A stretch of 64,000 bases of DNA from Lutibacter sp. (GCA_030683995.1 JAUXPH010000025.1:62001-126000); one strand, 5' to 3'. Positions 34,608 to 43,495 are shown, counted from the stretch's first letter. Program-made: numbers and translations. Notes: generated by a model from the sequence alone, not told the origin.

Positions 34608-35423
34608 ATGTTAAATAAAATATTATATACCGCTTTATTTTTACTTTCACTTAAGGGTTTTTCCCAGGAAATTAAAATGGCTGATTCGTTGAAAAAGAGT
34701 TCATTATTGGTATCATTAAAAGGCCAGATCATTGATAATTCAAGCAAATTGCCTTTGGTTGGCGCACATTTATTCAACCTAAACTCAGTTATTGGAACCG
34801 TTTCCAATGATAATGGAATGTTTGAACTTGCAACTGCCGTAAATGACACTATTTATGTTTCTTATTTGGGTTATCAATCCATAAAATTAAAAATCACCAA
34901 CGATTTGCTAAAAGGAAACGAATTGGTGATTGAATTGTATGAAAGAACGGAAGCAATGGAAGAAATAGTGGTAAGCTCCCACAAATTAATTGGTGTTTTA
35001 GAAATTGACGCGAAAAATGTTCCGAAAGATAAATATGCACGTATTCACATTAATGGTGTGCCTCAAACTTATGAAGTTGGCACCAGACAGCGCAAAGAGT
35101 TTAATTCTCCTGTGGATGCGCTTTTCAGGCCGATTGATTATGTGTACAATATGTTCGGGAAAAGTCCGGCCCAATTAAAAAAGCTAAAGAAACTTAAAGA
35201 CGATGACCATCTTAGAAATATGTTGGAAGCCAAGTTTAACCGGGAATTGTTGATGGAATATTTGGGAATGACAGCCATAGAGTTAAATGAATTGTTAAAT
35301 GAATGCAACTACTCCGATTATTTTATAAAATCTGCCAGCGATTTACAACTTATTGAAGCGGTTTTGCTTTGTTATGAAAACCACAAAGCCATTAAAAAAG
35401 GAAGCACAATTAAGGAAAAATAA
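34608..35423 (+). CDS. Secreted carboxypeptidase-regulatory-like (CarboxypepD_reg) protein
   Basis: The 271-residue protein has a signal peptide (ending LKGFSQ). A transthyretin-like domain (about 30-115) shows KGQIIDNSSKLPLVGAHLF, GTVSNDNGMFEL and YVSYLGYQS, the fold seen at the N-terminus of TonB receptors. A helical domain of about 150 residues follows. Free-standing proteins of this type are common in Bacteroidota and have no defined role. It diverges from the HTCS gene. Confidence 0.8.
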   Translation: MLNKILYTALFLLSLKGFSQEIKMADSLKKSSLLVSLKGQIIDNSSKLPLVGAHLFNLNSVIGTVSNDNGMFELATAVNDTIYVSYLGYQSIKLKITNDLLKGNELVIELYERTEAMEEIVVSSHKLIGVLEIDAKNVPKDKYARIHINGVPQTYEVGTRQRKEFNSPVDALFRPIDYVYNMFGKSPAQLKKLKKLKDDDHLRNMLEAKFNRELLMEYLGMTAIELNELLNECNYSDYFIKSASDLQLIEAVLLCYENHKAIKKGSTIKEK

Positions 35424-35715
35424 GGCCCCCTAACCCCCGAAGGGCAATGTCATTAAGTTAAGACATTTATGCATTATTTTTGTCCTTCCGAGGTACGAGG
35501 AATCTCATCATACGTGCTCATTAGTTGCGATTCCTCCTTTGTCGGACACGAGCGATAGCGAACTGGCGAAGCAATGACAAATATTTCCTTAACTTAATGA
35601 CATTGCCCAGAAGGGGAATTAACAAATTACAATCATCTAGACTTTAAGTAATAAAACTCCCTTTCTCCCGATAGCTATGGGGATGGAAAGGGCTGGGGAT
35701 AGGATAAAAAGTTAT
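35424..35715. repeat. Intergenic repeat block
   Basis: This 292-bp spacer is almost entirely repeat. It starts with CCCCCTAACCCCCGAA (a half of the dispersed CCCCCGAAGGGG repeat), is interrupted by the MITE-like element (35442-35608), resumes with AGAAGGGGAATTAAC, and ends with a reversed copy (35654-35703) of the repeat at 883-915. No gene is seen. Confidence 0.6.
35442..35608. mobile_element. MITE-like element with 21-bp perfect terminal inverted repeats
   Basis: The 167-bp element has ends that are exact inverted repeats of 21 bp (35442-35462 and 35588-35608, starting GGGCAATGTCATTAAGTTAAG minus the last base in this 20-base quotation). It splits a CCCCCGAA/AGAAGGGG sequence, with GAA present on both sides as a possible 3-bp target duplication. 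The inside has a GAGGAATC/GATTCCTC inverted repeat and no ORF, so it would need a transposase in trans. The family is unknown to me. Confidence 0.7.
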
Positions 35716-36273
35716 CTACTTCGCAACCAACTCATCCAATAAATTTCTAATTTTATTGCTGTTCCAATCGGCTGAACCAGATTTGGAGATTAGAATATTT
35801 CCTTCTTTATCAATTAAATAAGTTGCCGGAATGCTGTTGGTTTTGGTGAAACTATTTGGCGGAGCGCTTACGGCATTGTACACTGGTAAATCATATTCGT
35901 TTTTATTAAAAAATCCCTCAACAATTGGCCAATCTTCATTGGTGACAAACACAAAAGCAACTTTGTCTTTATAATCGTCATATAGTTTTTGAATCATGGG
36001 CATTTCTGCGCGGCAGGGCGGACACCAAGTTGCCCAAAAATTTACAAAAATTACTTTATCCTCTAGTTCATTAAAATTGATGCTTTCTGTATTCAATCCC
36101 TTTAAATCCCAATCATAAGAACTTAATTTTTCACTTTTTTCCACTTCTTTTACGGAAGGAGAAAAAGCAATCTGGCGCATAAACCATTCTCTTGAAGGCG
36201 GATATAACAATACCCCAATGGCAATTACGAAAACAATGTTTGAAATGGATTTTTTATTTAGTTTGAAATTCAT
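35716..36273 (-). CDS. TlpA-type thioredoxin-like protein
   Basis: The start is ATG 36273 (M11 of the GTG-started longer frame), giving a 185-residue protein with one N-terminal membrane helix (IVFVIAIGVLLYPP). The thioredoxin-like domain carries FVNFWATWCPPCRAEMP with the CPPC pair, and a cis-Pro in NSIPATYLID. It is a membrane-tethered periplasmic thiol-disulfide oxidoreductase of the TlpA/ResA kind. Its partner is unknown. It lies downstream of sucD on the same strand, behind a terminator. Confidence 0.85.
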   Translation of the reverse strand: MNFKLNKKSISNIVFVIAIGVLLYPPSREWFMRQIAFSPSVKEVEKSEKLSSYDWDLKGLNTESINFNELEDKVIFVNFWATWCPPCRAEMPMIQKLYDDYKDKVAFVFVTNEDWPIVEGFFNKNEYDLPVYNAVSAPPNSFTKTNSIPATYLIDKEGNILISKSGSADWNSNKIRNLLDELVAK

Positions 36274-36328
36274 AAATTTTTGTTTTATGGTTAGTTGGAA
36301 CACTTACAATAACCTTACGCCTCAACAT

Positions 36329-36358
36329 AAAAAACCTTTGAATTTCAAAGGTTTTTTT
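36329..36358 (-). terminator. Terminator downstream of sucD
   Basis: AAAAAACCTTTG (36329-36340) pairs with CAAAGGTTTTTT (36346-36357) around a 5-nt loop, and the outer A:T bases give a T-run on the minus strand. It lies between the sucD stop (36393) and the TlpA start (36273). Confidence 0.7.
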
Positions 36359-36392
36359 ATATTAAAATTGTAACTAACCTATTATTAATCGG

Positions 36393-37277
36393 TTACTTTT
36401 TAAGTTTTCCCAATATTTCAGCAATTTTTTCGCCAATTTTAGCAGGAGATTCCACCACGTGAATTCCGTTTTCTCTTAAAATTTCCATTTTAGCTTGTGC
36501 GGTATCATCTTTTCCTCCAACAATAGCGCCTGCGTGACCCATTGTTCTTCCTTTTGGCGCTGTTTGACCGGCAATAAAGCCAACCACCGGTTTTTTATTT
36601 CCGTTTTCTTTTATCCAACGAGCTGCTTCAGCTTCTAACTGGCCTCCTATTTCGCCAATCATTACAATAATTTCGGTTTCAGGGTCATTCATTAACAGTT
36701 CAACCGCATCTTTTGTGGTAGTTCCAATAATTGGATCTCCTCCAATACCAATGGCTGTAGTAATTCCATAACCTTTTTTCACCACTTGATCGGCAGCTTC
36801 ATAAGTCAATGTTCCCGATTTAGAAACAATGCCCACATTTCCTTTTTTGAATATAAAACCTGGCATAATGCCAACTTTTGCTTCGCCTGGGGTAATTACA
36901 CCCGGACAATTTGGACCAACCAATCGGCAATCTTTATTGTCAATATAAGCTTTCACTTTTACCATATCGGCAACTGGAATTCCTTCCGTAATACAAATAA
37001 TTACTTTAATTCCTGCGGCAGCGGCTTCCATAATGGCGTCGGCGGCAAATGCCGGCGGCACAAAAATGATTGAAGTATCAGCTTTTACCTGATCAACTGC
37101 ATCTTGTACGGTGTTAAAAACAGGTTTGTCTAAGTGAGAAGTTCCTCCTTTACCGGGAGTTACGCCACCAACAACATTTGTTCCATATTCGATCATTTGG
37201 GTTGCGTGAAAAGTGCCTTCACTTCCAGTAAATCCCTGTACAATTATTTTTGAATCTTTATTGACTAAAACGCTCAT
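36393..37277 (-). CDS. sucD: Succinate-CoA ligase, alpha subunit
   Basis: The 294-residue protein is full length for SucD. It shows the CoA-binding start [14 protein letters not shown], the [11 protein letters not shown] motif, [24 protein letters not shown] and the phospho-His loop [13 protein letters not shown]. It catalyses succinyl-CoA to succinate with GDP/ADP phosphorylation in the TCA cycle, with SucC (not in the window). The TACTTTTG box at 37315-37322 is its likely promoter. Cytosolic. Confidence 0.97.
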   Translation of the reverse strand: MSVLVNKDSKIIVQGFTGSEGTFHATQMIEYGTNVVGGVTPGKGGTSHLDKPVFNTVQDAVDQVKADTSIIFVPPAFAADAIMEAAAAGIKVIICITEGIPVADMVKVKAYIDNKDCRLVGPNCPGVITPGEAKVGIMPGFIFKKGNVGIVSKSGTLTYEAADQVVKKGYGITTAIGIGGDPIIGTTTKDAVELLMNDPETEIIVMIGEIGGQLEAEAARWIKENGNKKPVVGFIAGQTAPKGRTMGHAGAIVGGKDDTAQAKMEILRENGIHVVESPAKIGEKIAEILGKLKK

Positions 37278-37314
37278 TGAAGTATATTTTGAATTTAAGT
37301 ATTTTTTTGTGTTA

Positions 37315-37322
37315 CAAAAGTA
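37315..37322 (-). promoter_or_regulatory. -7 box TACTTTTG upstream of sucD
   Basis: TACTTTTG on the minus strand matches the consensus and lies 37 nt before the sucD ATG. It is in the gap between sucD and the LpxD-type gene, so sucD can be transcribed on its own. Confidence 0.5.
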
Positions 37323-37353
37323 ATTTTTCCTGCATTGAGAATAGGAGATTTTA

Positions 37354-38277
37354 TTACTTTTTTTGGTTTTTTATCATTTGTTTTATTTCGGCCATTTCTT
37401 TCAATTTCACTCTTGATTCTTCAACTGGTGTTCCAAAATAACTGATACCTCCTTTTATGGATTTTGTAACGCCTGTTTGCCCTAAAACAACAGCGCCTTC
37501 ACCAATGGTAATACCGCTGGTTGTGCCCACTTGTCCCCATAAAGTAACATTATTTTTGATGATTACGCAACCCGCAATTCCGGTTTGTGAAGCAATCAAG
37601 CAATTTTCACCAATCACCGTATCGTGTCCAACCTGAACCTGATTGTCTATTTTGGTGCCTTTTTTAATGGTTGTGTTTGCAGAAACGCCTCTGTCAATCG
37701 TGCACAAAGCGCCTATATCAACATTGTCTTCAATAAGAACGCTTCCTCCAGAAATTAATTTATCATAACCGGTTGGTCTTTTCTTATAGTAAAAAGCATC
37801 GGCGCCCAAAACCGTTCCGGCGTGGATGGTGACATTGTTCCCCAAAATACAGTTATCGTAGATGGATACATTGGGATGAATAAGGCAATTGTCGCCAATC
37901 TTAACGTTATTTCCAATAAATACATTTGGTTGAATAATGGTATTTTTACCAATAATCGCCGATTCGGAAATTGATGCATTTACCGCCTTAAACGGATTAA
38001 AATATTTGGTCAGTTTGTTAAAATCGGTGAACGGATCTTCTGAAATCAGCAATGCTTTTCCTTCCGGACATTCAACTTCTTTATTGATTAATATTACAGT
38101 CGCTTTTGAATGCAGCGCTTTATCGTAATATTTGGGATGATCAACAAATACGATATCGCCTTCTTCAACAACGTGGATTTCATTAAAACCTGAAATTGGA
38201 AAATCGGAGGGTCCTACAAATTTTGCCTCAATAATATCCGCAATTTCTTTCAACTTATATTTACGGGGTAGTTTCAT
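37354..38277 (-). CDS. LpxD-type UDP-3-O-acyl-glucosamine N-acyltransferase
   Basis: The 307-residue protein has an N-terminal uridine-binding-like domain (to about 95, with [16 protein letters not shown]) and a left-handed beta-helix of hexapeptide repeats (about 100-275). [16 protein letters not shown] holds the likely catalytic His, and a C-terminal helix follows. These are the features of LpxD, which adds the second acyl chain in lipid A synthesis. Bacteroidota often have a second LpxD-like gene beside sucD; I cannot tell whether this is the sole or the additional one. Confidence 0.82.
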   Translation of the reverse strand: MKLPRKYKLKEIADIIEAKFVGPSDFPISGFNEIHVVEEGDIVFVDHPKYYDKALHSKATVILINKEVECPEGKALLISEDPFTDFNKLTKYFNPFKAVNASISESAIIGKNTIIQPNVFIGNNVKIGDNCLIHPNVSIYDNCILGNNVTIHAGTVLGADAFYYKKRPTGYDKLISGGSVLIEDNVDIGALCTIDRGVSANTTIKKGTKIDNQVQVGHDTVIGENCLIASQTGIAGCVIIKNNVTLWGQVGTTSGITIGEGAVVLGQTGVTKSIKGGISYFGTPVEESRVKLKEMAEIKQMIKNQKK

Positions 38278-38472
38278 CTGTTTATTATTTATTTTTTATT
38301 GGTACAGATGCAGTCGCCATTAGTCATTCTGCTGTGTATCAAAATTTGTTATGGCTCGTTTCATCTGTTTAAATTTTATTTTTTGCGGTAACAGCTGCTG
38401 CCTGCCTGCCGGCTGGCTGGTTCGCCATTAATCATTCCTTCGTGTATCAAAATTTGTTATGCTCGTTTCATT
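38271..38472. repeat. Two imperfect direct repeats in the LpxD leader
   Basis: CGCCATTAGTCATTC...GTGTATCAAAATTTGTTATGGCTCG (38315-38360) recurs as CGCCATTAATCATTC...GTGTATCAAAATTTGTTATGCTCG (38423-38465), each followed by TTTCAT; GTTTCATCTGTTT also occurs at the LpxD start and at 38358-38370. This is a partial tandem duplication of roughly 90-105 bp, with a CTGCCTGCCTGCCGG insert in the second unit. Confidence 0.65.
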
Positions 38473-38910
38473 TTATCTGATTTTATCTAGAATTTCATTC
38501 AATGTTTTTGCTTCTTCTTCTGAAATTGTATTCATAGGATTGCCAAGCTCATCAATATTAATTTTATCCAATAATTTTAATCCTTTTTCTGAAATTTTTA
38601 CATACACAACCCTTCTGTCGTTTTCGCAACGGGTTCTTTCCAACAAGCCTTTATCGCATAATTTATCCATAAGTCTCGTTGCGTTAGGCGACTTTTCTAT
38701 CATTCTTTCCTTTACTGTATTCACTGTTACTGCTTTATTTGCGCCTTTTAAAATTCTTAAAATATTGTACTGCTGATTGGTTATTTTAAATGGATTTAAA
38801 AATTCATTGCCTACAGTATTAAGCCAATTTGCTGTAAATTTTATGTTTATCAGCGCTTTTGTGCGTTCATTTGGAAACTTAGAATTGATGTCTTTTGAAA
38901 TATCTCCCAT
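38473..38910 (-). CDS. MarR family transcriptional regulator
   Basis: The 145-residue protein has a winged helix: YNILRILKGANKAVTVNTVKERMI is the first part of the DNA-binding region, NATRLMDKLCDKGLLERTRCENDRRVVYV the recognition helix and wing with the conserved DRR. The start is ATG 38908-38910; a GTG directly before it overlaps the TAG of the reductase gene. It is translationally coupled to that gene and likely represses the pair from the palindrome at 39499-39530. Confidence 0.9.
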   Translation of the reverse strand: MGDISKDINSKFPNERTKALINIKFTANWLNTVGNEFLNPFKITNQQYNILRILKGANKAVTVNTVKERMIEKSPNATRLMDKLCDKGLLERTRCENDRRVVYVKISEKGLKLLDKINIDELGNPMNTISEEEAKTLNEILDKIR

Positions 38911-38912
38911 CA

Positions 38913-39446
38913 CTACAAGGCTTTTTTGAATTTATCAACCAATTCATCCAGTTTTTCCTTCAATTCAGTATTCACGATTTCACCATCTTTAAAATTTTCA
39001 TTAAATGATGGAAAAGGCATACTTTCAATAATATTTCCACCCATAAAAGGAAATTTGCCCAAAGCAATATCCAAAACAGTTTTTCCCCCACGAATACCCG
39101 TAGAAGCACTTAACAACAGCATTGGCTTATTTCGCCAAACCTTGCCATTGATTCTCGACAGCCAGTCAAAAACATTTTTAAAAGCAGTGGAATAGGCGCC
39201 ATTATGTTCGGCCAACGAGATTACAAATCCGTCCGCTTTTTCAATAATTTCGTTCAATGCCAGCAAATCCTTTGAAAATCCTTGCTCCTTTTCAACATCC
39301 ACAGAAAATAACGGAATGTCAAAATCATTCAAATCCACTTTTGTCAATGTCACATTTTTTAACAATCCGCCCGCATATTCTACGAACGTTTTATTGATTG
39401 AATGTTTACTTGAACTTCCGCCAATTGTTACAATGTTTTTTTTCAT
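38913..39446 (-). CDS. NAD(P)H-dependent FMN reductase-like flavoprotein
   Basis: The 177-residue protein begins with a flavodoxin-like IVTIGGSSSKHSINKTF phosphate-binding loop and has VISLAEHNGAYSTAFKNVFDWLSR and LLLSASTGIRGG, typical of the NADPH-dependent FMN reductase family (YwqN/azoreductase relatives). It is the first gene of a two-gene operon with a MarR regulator, a common arrangement for quinone or electrophile stress. Cytosolic. Confidence 0.87.
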   Translation of the reverse strand: MKKNIVTIGGSSSKHSINKTFVEYAGGLLKNVTLTKVDLNDFDIPLFSVDVEKEQGFSKDLLALNEIIEKADGFVISLAEHNGAYSTAFKNVFDWLSRINGKVWRNKPMLLLSASTGIRGGKTVLDIALGKFPFMGGNIIESMPFPSFNENFKDGEIVNTELKEKLDELVDKFKKAL

Positions 39447-39475
39447 TTTTTGTTTCTTGCATTTAATTTAAAGTG

Positions 39476-39483
39476 CAAATATA
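39476..39483 (-). promoter_or_regulatory. -7 box TATATTTG of the reductase-marR operon
   Basis: TATATTTG on the minus strand ends 29 nt before the ATG at 39446 and matches the consensus exactly. The palindrome at 39501-39510 would sit where the -33 region is expected. Confidence 0.6.
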
Positions 39484-39498
39484 CAATCTATTTTTTTA

Positions 39499-39530
39499 AT
39501 TACCTAGGTATTTATTATCAAGGTATTTAA
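39499..39530. promoter_or_regulatory. Candidate MarR operator
   Basis: A perfect 10-bp palindrome TACCTAGGTA (39501-39510) lies within AATTACCTAGGTATTT, and a half-related TCAAGGTATTTAATT follows. Overlap with the -33 region of the reductase-marR promoter and closeness to the marR operon make it a natural autorepressor site. Confidence 0.5.
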
Positions 39531-39587
39531 TTAAGGCGGTTTCACATACATTTTGTACTTTAGCGCATCTTGAAAAGATTAAACAAC

Positions 39588-41216
39588 ATGGACATCAACT
39601 TCAATAAAAACGAAGATTTCAACAAACTTCAACTAGCGGCACTGAAAAAAAAACTGGTAAATGTTTATAAGGGCGGCGGTGAAAAAAGAACCGAGAAACA
39701 CAAAGACAACGGAAAATTAACGGCAAGAGAACGCATTGAGTATCTTTTCGACGCCAAAAGCGATTCCATAGAAATTGGCGCTTTGGTTGGTGACGGAATG
39801 TACGAAGAACACGGCGGTTGTCCGTCGGGCGGTGTTATCGTTAAAATTGGCTATATCAAAGGAAAACAATGCATTGTGGTGGCCAATGACGCTACCGTAA
39901 AAGCCGGAGCCTGGTTTCCAATTACGGGAAAAAAGAATCTGCGTGCCCAGGAAATTTCCATGGAAAACAGATTGCCAATTATATATTTGGTGGACAGCGC
40001 AGGTGTTTATTTGCCTATGCAAGACGAAATTTTTCCAGATAAAGAACACTTCGGAAGAATTTTTAGAAACAATGCCGTGATGAGCAGTATGGGAATTACC
40101 CAAATTTCGGCAGTGATGGGAAGTTGCGTTGCCGGTGGTGCCTATTTGCCCATTATGAGCGATGAAACCATTATTGTTGATAAAACCGGAAGCATCTTTT
40201 TAGCCGGAAGTTATTTGGTGAAAGCTGCCATTGGCGAAAATATTGACAACGAAACTTTGGGTGGCGCAACAACGCATAGCGAAATTAGCGGCGTAACCGA
40301 TTATAAAGCGACCGATGACCACGATGCTTTGGATAAAATAAAAAATATTATTGATAAAATTGGCGATTATAACAAAGCTGGTTTTAACAGAATTAAACCT
40401 GTAAATCCGATTGAAAAACCCGAAGAAATCTTCGGCATTTTGCCCGCCACAAGAACCGATCAATACGATATGCTGGAAATCATCAAACGTTTGGTCGACA
40501 ATTCGGAAATTGAGGAATATAAAAAAGAATACGGAAAAACCATTATTTGCGGCTATGCACGCATTGACGGCTGGGCGGTTGGCATTGTTGCAAATCAACG
40601 AAAAGTGGTTAAAAACGCCAACAAAGAAATGCAATTTGGCGGCGTCATCTATTCCGATTCTGCGGATAAAGCAACGCGATTTATAGCAAACTGCAATCAG
40701 AAAAAAATTCCGTTAGTATTTTTACAAGATGTTACCGGATTTATGGTTGGCAGCAAAAGCGAACACGGAGGCATTATAAAAGACGGAGCCAAAATGGTAA
40801 ATGCGGTGAGCAATTCCGTTGTTCCTAAATTTACTGTGGTGATAGGAAATTCATACGGCGCAGGAAATTATGCGATGTGCGGCAAAGCTTATGATCCGCG
40901 ACTAATTGTGGCTTGGCCATCGGCCCGATTGGCAGTAATGGGTGGCGAGCAGGCTTCAAAAGTGTTGTTGCAAATTGAAACGGCTTCCTTAAAAAATAAA
41001 GGAGAAGTAATCACCAAAGAAAAAGAACAAAAAATACTGGAACACATTCAGCAAAAATATGATACGCAAACTTCGCCCTATTATGCCGCAGCGCATTTAT
41101 GGACCGATGACGTCATCAATCCGTTAGACACCAGAAAATGGATTGGCATGGGCATTGAAGCTGCAAATCACGCTCCCATTGAAAAACAATTTAATTTAGG
41201 TGTAATTCAGGTTTAA
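39588..41216 (+). CDS. Acyl-CoA carboxylase, carboxyltransferase (beta) subunit
   Basis: I prefer ATG 39588 over the TTG at 39570, which lies too close to a TACTTTAG box (39554-39561). The 542-residue crotonase-fold protein has two halves. The N-half carries LTARERIEYLFD and SGGVIVKIGY with SCVAGGAYLPIMSDE; the C-half carries DVTGFMVGSKSEHGGIIKDGAKMV, GNSYGAGNYAMCGKAYDPR and MGGEQASKVL. This pattern matches methylcrotonyl-CoA carboxylase beta subunits more than propionyl-CoA ones, but a firm substrate call is not possible. No biotin-carboxylase subunit is adjacent in view. Confidence 0.88.
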   Translation: MDINFNKNEDFNKLQLAALKKKLVNVYKGGGEKRTEKHKDNGKLTARERIEYLFDAKSDSIEIGALVGDGMYEEHGGCPSGGVIVKIGYIKGKQCIVVANDATVKAGAWFPITGKKNLRAQEISMENRLPIIYLVDSAGVYLPMQDEIFPDKEHFGRIFRNNAVMSSMGITQISAVMGSCVAGGAYLPIMSDETIIVDKTGSIFLAGSYLVKAAIGENIDNETLGGATTHSEISGVTDYKATDDHDALDKIKNIIDKIGDYNKAGFNRIKPVNPIEKPEEIFGILPATRTDQYDMLEIIKRLVDNSEIEEYKKEYGKTIICGYARIDGWAVGIVANQRKVVKNANKEMQFGGVIYSDSADKATRFIANCNQKKIPLVFLQDVTGFMVGSKSEHGGIIKDGAKMVNAVSNSVVPKFTVVIGNSYGAGNYAMCGKAYDPRLIVAWPSARLAVMGGEQASKVLLQIETASLKNKGEVITKEKEQKILEHIQQKYDTQTSPYYAAAHLWTDDVINPLDTRKWIGMGIEAANHAPIEKQFNLGVIQV

Positions 41217-41221
41217 AATAA

Positions 41222-41252
41222 TTGTAAATACCTTTTGTAATAATTACATTTG
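41222..41252 (+). promoter_or_regulatory. Promoter TTG-N20-TACATTTG upstream of yebC
   Basis: TTG at 41222-41224 and TACATTTG at 41245-41252 are 20 nt apart; the ATG follows 26 nt later at 41279. It lies right after the carboxylase stop, so yebC need not depend on read-through. Confidence 0.6.
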
Positions 41253-41278
41253 CAGCACATAAAAATATAGAAAACAGT

Positions 41279-41998
41279 ATGGGAAGAGCCTTCGAATTCA
41301 GAAAAGGAAGAAAAATGAAACGCTGGTCGGCGATGGCAAAAACCTTTACCCGAATTGGTAAGGATATCGTGATGGCGGTAAAAGAAGGCGGGCCAAATCC
41401 GGAAGCCAATTCACGTTTAAGAGCAGTCATCCAAAACGCCAAGGCAGCCAACATGCCTAAAGAAAATGTTGAGCGCGCCATTAAAAAAGCCACCGATAAA
41501 GATACTGCCAATTATAAAGAAGTGCTGTTTGAAGGCTACGCACCGCACGGAATTGCGCTTGTAATTGAAACTGCCACCGACAACAATAACAGAACTGTCG
41601 CCAACGTGAGAGCGGCTTTTAATAAATGCAACGGAAACTTCGGGACTTCAGGTTCGGTTGTTTTTATGTTCGACCATACGTGTAATTTTTTGATAAAAGC
41701 TGAAGACCTTAAAATGGATTTGGAAGAATTTGAATTGGAGCTCATCGACTTTAATGTGGAAGAAGTTTTTGAGGATGAAGAAGGAATTTTGATTTACGCA
41801 CCTTTTGATCAATTTGGAGCCATCCAAAAATATTTGGAAGAAAATAATATTGAAATTCTTTCGTCAGGTTTTGAAAGAATTCCAACAACCACCACCAAGC
41901 TTTCTGAAGAAGAGCAAGCCGATGTTGAAAAATTATTGGAGCGTTTGGAAGACGACGATGATGTTCAAAACGTGTATCACTCAATGGAAATGAATTGA
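41279..41998 (+). CDS. yebC: YebC/PmpR family DNA-binding or translation factor
   Basis: The 239-residue protein begins MGRAFEFRKGRKMKRW, has KAANMPKENVERAIKKA and a three-domain YebC layout (FEGYAPHGIALVIETATDN and the later EED acidic middle domain). YebC proteins were called transcription regulators; later work ties several of them to translation of proline-rich stretches. The start ATG 41279 follows a good promoter. It overlaps the downstream zinc-ribbon gene by a base (TGATG). Confidence 0.92.
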   Translation: MGRAFEFRKGRKMKRWSAMAKTFTRIGKDIVMAVKEGGPNPEANSRLRAVIQNAKAANMPKENVERAIKKATDKDTANYKEVLFEGYAPHGIALVIETATDNNNRTVANVRAAFNKCNGNFGTSGSVVFMFDHTCNFLIKAEDLKMDLEEFELELIDFNVEEVFEDEEGILIYAPFDQFGAIQKYLEENNIEILSSGFERIPTTTTKLSEEEQADVEKLLERLEDDDDVQNVYHSMEMN

Positions 41999-42333
41999 TG
42001 ATGCAACTATTTGGCAAAAAATCTTCGGAATTAAAACAGGAAATACATCAAGAAATTGTTTGTCCGAATTGTCTTTCGAAAAATACCACAAAAGTGAGTG
42101 TCACAGGCGTTTACAAACACCTTTTTCACATTCCCTTTTTATCAGGCGGAAAATTGGGATCTTCCGTTTGCACAAATTGCAACCATACTTTTGAATTGCC
42201 AAAAATGCCCATGGACATCAAATTGGCTTATTATGAATTGAAAGAAACCGCTAAAACACCAATTTGGTTTTATTCAGGTTCGATAGGAATAAAAGTGCTG
42301 GTTTTGGTTAAAATTTTCAGTAAGTATTTTTAG
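41998..42333 (+). CDS. Small zinc-ribbon protein with C-terminal membrane segment
   Basis: The 111-residue protein has CPNC (about 22-25) and CTNC (about 58-61) pairs, a zinc-ribbon. C-terminal SIGIKVLVLVKIF is hydrophobic and may be membrane-associated. The start overlaps the yebC stop in TGATG; the next codon is also ATG, so either could be used. No function can be assigned. It is likely coexpressed with yebC. Confidence 0.65.
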   Translation: MMQLFGKKSSELKQEIHQEIVCPNCLSKNTTKVSVTGVYKHLFHIPFLSGGKLGSSVCTNCNHTFELPKMPMDIKLAYYELKETAKTPIWFYSGSIGIKVLVLVKIFSKYF

Positions 42334-42341
42334 AAGGCGGA

Positions 42342-42359
42342 TCCCGATAGCTATCGGGA
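42342..42359. terminator. 18-bp perfect palindrome between convergent genes
   Basis: TCCCGATAGCTATCGGGA is an exact palindrome midway between the convergent stops at 42333 and 42377. It has no T-run, but its position suits a bidirectional transcription end; a variant of the same sequence occurs inside the repeat at 35654-35703. Confidence 0.4.
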
Positions 42360-42376
42360 CAGAAGATTGGAGTTTA

Positions 42377-43435
42377 TTAGCCTTTGTCTAAAAATTCCAA
42401 GGTTTTTGCCCTGTCAATTTTGTTGGTTTGTGTTTCTGTAAATTTTTCTAAAAAATAAATTTCCTTTGGAATTTCATACGTTGAAAGTGATTTTAGCTGC
42501 TGTATTTTATTTAACAAATCAACATTATTAATTCCTTCAACAATTAAAATCAGTTTCTCGCCAAGAATTTCATCCTTTTTTCCTGCAACAAAAAACCGAT
42601 TTTCAATTATTTCAGCCAATTTTTCTTCAATCTGCTCGGGAATTAACTTTATGCCGCCCGAATTTATCACATTATCAATTCTTCCCAGCCATTTAAATTC
42701 TGTTGAAGAAATGAGTTCAACCAAATCGTTGGTTACCACTTTTTCTTCTGAAATTGTTGGCGCATCAATCACCAGACAGCCTCTGTGATCGACAGAAATT
42801 TGAATGTTTGGAAGCATTGTATAATGAGTTTGCTTCGCTCCGCTCGCAATGACGTTCATTCTTTTAACGGCGATATGCGTAATGGTTTCCGTCATTCCGT
42901 AAGTGGCAAAAATTTCGGTTTTTACTTCCTGAATTTTACTTAACAACTCATTTGAGACTGTTCCGCCGCCAACTATCAGTTTTTTTATTTTATGGATATC
43001 AGACAATGAATTGTGCAATTGCATAGGAACCATTGCCGAAAAATCGTAGTTTTTATTGCTGTTTTTTAGCGGATTTGAAGTTGGTTCCAAAATATCCAAA
43101 TGCCAGCCCAAGGTTAGCGCTCTCACCAGCATCATTTTCCCTGCAATATAATTTGGCGACATACACAACAATGCCGCAGTGTTTTCGGGTAAATTAAAAT
43201 AATCACCCGTTTCTTTGGCGCTGTTAATCATCTGTTTTTTTTGAAGTTGAATGATTTTCGGATTCCCTGTAGATCCTGAAGTTTTCACTTCAACAAAAGA
43301 TTTCGCATCAAACCAATCCGTTAAAAAATTAGCCACATCCGAAGAAATTTCTTTGGAAAAATCAATCAGTTCTTCTTCAGAACTAAATGATTTTCCCTGC
43401 AATTTAAATGCGCTATGGAATGTAATATTTTTCAA
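42377..43435 (-). CDS. menE: o-Succinylbenzoate-CoA ligase-type AMP-binding protein
   Basis: The 352-residue adenylate-forming enzyme shows the P-loop TSGSTGNPKIIQLQKK, ATYGMTETITHIA, the hinge GRIDNVINSGGIKL and a C-terminal Lys in TQTNKIDRAK. It is shorter than the 450-500 residues of typical MenE, lacking part of the N-domain, which I recall as usual for Bacteroidota members. The start is TTG 43435, as no ATG is near. Location in the same block as menC and menA supports menaquinone synthesis: activation of o-succinylbenzoate. Confidence 0.82.
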   Translation of the reverse strand: MKNITFHSAFKLQGKSFSSEEELIDFSKEISSDVANFLTDWFDAKSFVEVKTSGSTGNPKIIQLQKKQMINSAKETGDYFNLPENTAALLCMSPNYIAGKMMLVRALTLGWHLDILEPTSNPLKNSNKNYDFSAMVPMQLHNSLSDIHKIKKLIVGGGTVSNELLSKIQEVKTEIFATYGMTETITHIAVKRMNVIASGAKQTHYTMLPNIQISVDHRGCLVIDAPTISEEKVVTNDLVELISSTEFKWLGRIDNVINSGGIKLIPEQIEEKLAEIIENRFFVAGKKDEILGEKLILIVEGINNVDLLNKIQQLKSLSTYEIPKEIYFLEKFTETQTNKIDRAKTLEFLDKG

Positions 43436-43495
43436 TAGTTTAATCGTGTAATTGTTTATTTGTGTATTTGTTGATTCAAACTTTTAACTATTAAC

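Noticed and set aside
35442-35608. Short inverted-repeat element as a terminator only
   Set aside because: The 21-bp arms are 125 bp apart with an internal structure and they split another repeat, which fits a mobile element better.
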